64,000 nucleotides of DNA from Adineta steineri. Taxonomy: Eukaryota > Rotifera > Eurotatoria > Adinetida > Adinetidae. Below, one piece after another: positions 60,844 to 64,000 of this stretch. How positions within the stretch are numbered: the stretch's first letter is position 1; the number at the start of each line of letters is the position of its first letter. The notes beneath the pieces are model-generated. The model had not been told where the DNA came from. It saw nothing but the letters and a program-made list of their open reading frames with translations, and ran no database searches. The position numbers were made by a program, and so were the translations under genes. The stretch spans positions 64,656 to 128,655 of the forward strand of contig CAJNOI010000215.1 in assembly GCA_905250115.1 (NCBI GenBank), in the 5' to 3' direction.

Positions 60844-62406
60844 TTATTTATTTCGTAATTTTAAAGCAAATTTAGCTCCTAAAAGAAAATGATCAGAAGC
60901 GAATTGATGATTTGGCATATGAATATCAATCATATGATTTTGTTTATATAAATCAAAACGACTCAATAAATTCAATCGATAGGGATCATCGTCCGGTTGA
61001 GTATAAAATATAAAATCAACTAATTTTGATTCATCTCCAGAATTTGTTGTTACATCTGAACAATCCTTTGCATCATATACTGACGTAAATTGTTTATTAT
61101 GTGTTAAAATAGTTGATGATTGTTGTTCTGAACGTGTATGAAAAGATACGTTCGAATTTTCTGTTGGAATACGACAATCCGAAGTAACAAATGTTAATGG
61201 AAGTAGTTCACGAGATGGTAATGGATAGGAAAAACGATTCTTCATCGATGAATCTGGTGTTTGACCTGAAATTTCAATACAACGATACGTATCATATTTA
61301 ATATATCTATTCAATATAAATTCAATTAATGGAGATTGTGGTTGAGCATTGAAATCACCACATAAAATTATTGGATAATAAGAATTTATATCCGTATGAT
61401 TTGTCGCTAAACGATCAATTTCAGCAAGAAAATATTGCGTTTGTGCTAATTTAATATCACCACGTTTAGGTGAAAAAAGTAAATGTGTTGTTGCTACACA
61501 AAATAGATCGTCTGCTGTAGCATTAGGAGATAGCGGTTGAAAAAGGGCAATTAAACCACAATTATCTCTGAAATTAATAGAAAATCAATTGCTATGTTGC
61601 AATATCAAATTTACTTGTCGAGAATTCGAATATCTTTTTGATAAAATGATACTGTTTTACTCTGAATAAGTTTTAAACGATTTATTCTATAGAATAAACA
61701 ACAACCATCATATTTATCACCGGTTCGTTTCACATAAATCGAATCATAACCTTAAAAGACATATTATTATTGAACAATAGAAATTTTAACAGACCTTGTT
61801 GTTTGAGAATTGGTTGAAATTCATTCTCATAATGATCCTTTTGCATTTCTTGTAAACATAAAATCTAAAAAGAAAAGAAAAGAAATATATTGAATTATGT
61901 TTAAACTTAATTTACATCAGCATCTTGTCGTAATAATTCTCTTAATAATCGATCTTTTCTTCGATACCATTTAAGATTATTTTTGAAACAATGTTGATAT
62001 AAAAATGAATTATCTTCTAATAAGGTTTGTGCAAGAATATTATAACAAACAATATGAAATTTAAAATGTTGATGATGATCTTTACGAAAATATTCTTGAT
62101 AGATTGTATTAGACCAGATTCGATGTGGTAAATGTTTTTCAACTAGAAAACTTCAAATTAAAAAGATTTTATTTTTAAGAAAAATTTACGATGATGATGA
62201 TGAGGAATCGATGGTTGTCTATATGATCCTTCTGTTGGTTTAGGATATGAATGTTGTTGAAATGATGGAACAAGCAATGGAAGAGGTGATGTTTGATCTA
62301 TCTCATTGTCATTTTGATGATGTAAATCAGGAGTTTGGTACATATTCGATTGCGGTAGTGTATTTTGATAATATGATCGAGGTCGACGCATATTATAATT
62401 AGACAT
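60844..62406 (-). CDS. ANGEL2: ANGEL/CCR4-type endonuclease-exonuclease-phosphatase family protein
   Basis: Five minus-strand exons (62406-62190, 62142-61916, 61864-61795, 61750-61615, 61567-60844) encode 457 residues. After a Gln/Pro/His-rich N-terminal ~72 residues the EEP fold follows: FHIVCYNILAQTLL at the first strand, ILCLQEMQKDHY with the metal-binding Glu, YDGCCLFYR, THLLFSPKRGDIKLAQ, LCGDFNAQPQSPL with the catalytic Asp/Asn, and the final SDHFLL carrying the Asp-His pair. All active-site residues are present. The THLLFSPKRGD block points to ANGEL rather than CCR4/CNOT6. Vertebrate ANGEL proteins act on RNA 3' ends (2',3'-cyclic phosphate removal); whether this one matches ANGEL1 or ANGEL2 is undecided. 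It is the first gene of a tight three-gene same-strand cluster. Confidence 0.88.
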
Positions 62407-62655
62407 GAATAAATTGATTTTGATATTTAAATATCTTTCGGAGAAAATTCTACATCATTCGCAACTAAAATTATCCGATTGGTTGTAAAGAATGACTAAT
62501 CATAGGTTTTTATTCTATCCTTTATCTATAAAACTTCGTTTAATTTCGAAGAATGTATGTCAACAGGAGAGAGAGAAAACATTTTATTTTTTCTATGTAT
62601 AATTTAGAAATCTAGATTTCTGATTGATCTTTTTAGATAAACTTATATTTTAAAT
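62407..62655. promoter_or_regulatory. Short divergent promoter region (ANGEL-like cluster / CSN1)
   Basis: Only 249 bases separate the two start codons. An acceptor-like gatctttttag ends at 62636, 19 bases before the CSN1 ATG, so the CSN1 transcript probably starts in this interval and receives a leader there. No specific promoter element recognised. Confidence 0.5.
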
Positions 62656-64000
62656 ATGAATTTATCAAGAAATTTTGGAAGTAATAATAACAATCAACAA
62701 ATGGATATTCAAAATACTGTTAGTAGTAGTGGAGATACAAATAATAATCTTTCCATACAAAATCCTAATGAAAATTCTACAACATCAGCTTATGAAGGAA
62801 ATTATCAAGTTAATATATCATCAACTAATTTTGAACTTGAAACAATAACATTATCATATACTGGTCTTATGCGTATTTATCGTTTATTATATGTCGCTGA
62901 TCATTGTTCATCATTACGACATGAAGCACTTTTATCAAGTCTTAAATATATTCAAGAAACACATTTTACTTCACTTTATAAACAAGTAAAAACAAAAACA
63001 TTTCTTTCTTATTTAACAATTTTTTTTCGTTTTTTGAAATAAAAAGGTTTTTGATGAATTAAAAAAACAAAATATACCATTACCAAATGATTTTGATTCA
63101 TCATGGTATGAAAAAACACAACGTAATTATATACAAAAATTAGAAAAACTTGATACTGATTTAAGAAATTTTCGTACAAATGCTATTAAAGATTCTATAC
63201 GTCGTGGTCATGATGATCTTGGTGATCATTATTTAGATGGTGGAGATTTTTTTAATGCTATTCGTTGTTATGTACGTTCAAGAGATTATTGTGTTACACC
63301 AAGACATATGATAACAATGTGTATGAATGTTATAAAAGCATCATTTTATATGCAAAATTGGTCAAATGTTTTATCTTATGTTAGTAAAGCTGAACAAGCT
63401 ATTGAAAGTCTTGAATCAACAAATAAATCAGGAACAACACCAGCAGCAACAACAACATCATTGGCTAATCCAATGGATGTTTCAACATCAAATGCTATGA
63501 TTACATCTGATGCAATCTTAGCTTCACGTTTAAAAGTTTATGCTGGTATTGCTGAATTAGCTACAAAACGATATAAATTAGCTGCACGACATTTTCTTGG
63601 TGTTACATTTGATCATTGTTCAAATCATTTTCAAGATCTTATTTCACCACAAACTCTTATTCAATATGTTTGTTTATGTAGTTTAGCAACATTTGAACGA
63701 TCTGAATTACATCGTCTAGTAATAATGTCTCCAAATATGAAACAATATCTTGAATTAGAACCATCAATTCGTGATATACTTCTAAAATTTTATGAAACAT
63801 CTTATTCGTCATGTCTTGGATTAATGTCACATTTAGAACCAATTTTAGCATTAGATCAATATTTAGCACCACATTTACGTGCATTATATTATGAAATTCG
63901 TCATCGAATAATTATAACATATTTTTTACCATATAAAAATGCAAGTATGACAACGATGGCAAATCAATTGAATACAACAACTGATGTACTTGAAGATGAA
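62656..64000 (+). CDS. GPS1: COP9 signalosome subunit 1, 3' truncated by window
   Basis: Exons 62656-62985 and 63047-64000 (open to the window end) give 428 residues. The first ~50 residues are Asn/Gln/Ser-rich. The core matches CSN1: YTGLMRIYRLLYVADHC, then SIRRGHDDLGDHYLDGGDF, AIRCYVRSRDYCVTPRHMI and MCMNVIKASFYMQNWSNVL of the Rpn7-like helical repeats, a Thr/Ser-rich insert, and AARHFLGVTFDHC with ISPQTLIQYVCLCSLATFER leading into the PCI domain. CSN1 is a scaffold subunit of the complex that removes NEDD8 from cullin E3 ligases. The C-terminal PCI end lies outside the window. Confidence 0.95.

Noticed and set aside
1..64000. tRNA, rRNA or spliced-leader RNA genes
   Set aside because: No tRNA B-box-like GGTTCGAATCC with a matching cloverleaf, no rRNA segment and no spliced-leader-like gene was found by eye; a covariance search was not possible.

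Overview
This is an AT-rich eukaryotic window. Genes have many short introns (about 45-100 bp, GT..AG), and the proteins are clearly animal: ETS and POU transcription factors, a KCTD protein, a neuronal calcium sensor, an alpha-2-macroglobulin relative and COP9 subunit 1. Three features suggest a bdelloid rotifer (Adineta/Rotaria type). One is an intron-poor gene fusing an ADP-ribosyltransferase to a long TPR array. Another is several genes whose ATG sits just after a splice-acceptor sequence with no visible upstream exon, as expected with spliced-leader trans-splicing. The third is scattered CCCACA/TGTGGG-like tracts. The organism call is an inference.

Layout. 1-5 kb: the 3' part of a DUF4211-like gene with a foreign-looking insert in one intron, a fold-back element, and a neuronal-calcium-sensor gene (-). 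5-13 kb: a long non-coding stretch, a TEL/Yan-type ETS factor (+) and a LURP1-related protein (+). 13-19.5 kb: an 11-exon alpha-2-macroglobulin relative with an LDLa module and no thioester motif (+). 21-27 kb: a tandem alpha-crystallin-domain protein (+) and an unrecognised single-pass membrane protein (+). 27.6-31.6 kb: a phytanoyl-CoA-dioxygenase-like gene (-), diverging from ATP synthase subunit g and a KCTD7-like gene (+), which are closely spaced. 32-37 kb: a tandem duplication carrying two claudin-like four-TM genes (+). 37.6-40.8 kb: an uncharacterised protein with a possible N-myristoylation site (+), convergent with a POU6-class homeobox gene (-). 44.6-48.7 kb: an atypical synaptotagmin-like gene with two alternative first exons (+). 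50-54 kb: a 610-bp fold-back element beside the ADP-ribosyltransferase-TPR gene (-), which has a 10-N assembly gap. 55-62.4 kb: a head-to-tail cluster ANGEL-like > LRPPRC-like > NIF3-like (-) with only 65 and 43 bases between coding regions. 62.6-64 kb: the start of COP9 signalosome subunit 1 (+), which runs off the end.

The main points of interest are the operon-like minus-strand cluster with an acceptor-like site at each downstream gene, the two fold-back elements sharing terminal sequence, five scattered G-arm/C-arm hairpins, the claudin duplicates with a conserved membrane core but divergent outer loop, and an apparently artefactual N gap. Exon coordinates were derived by hand from reading frame and GT..AG sites. 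In the multi-exon genes complete in the window, the summed exon lengths are divisible by three.
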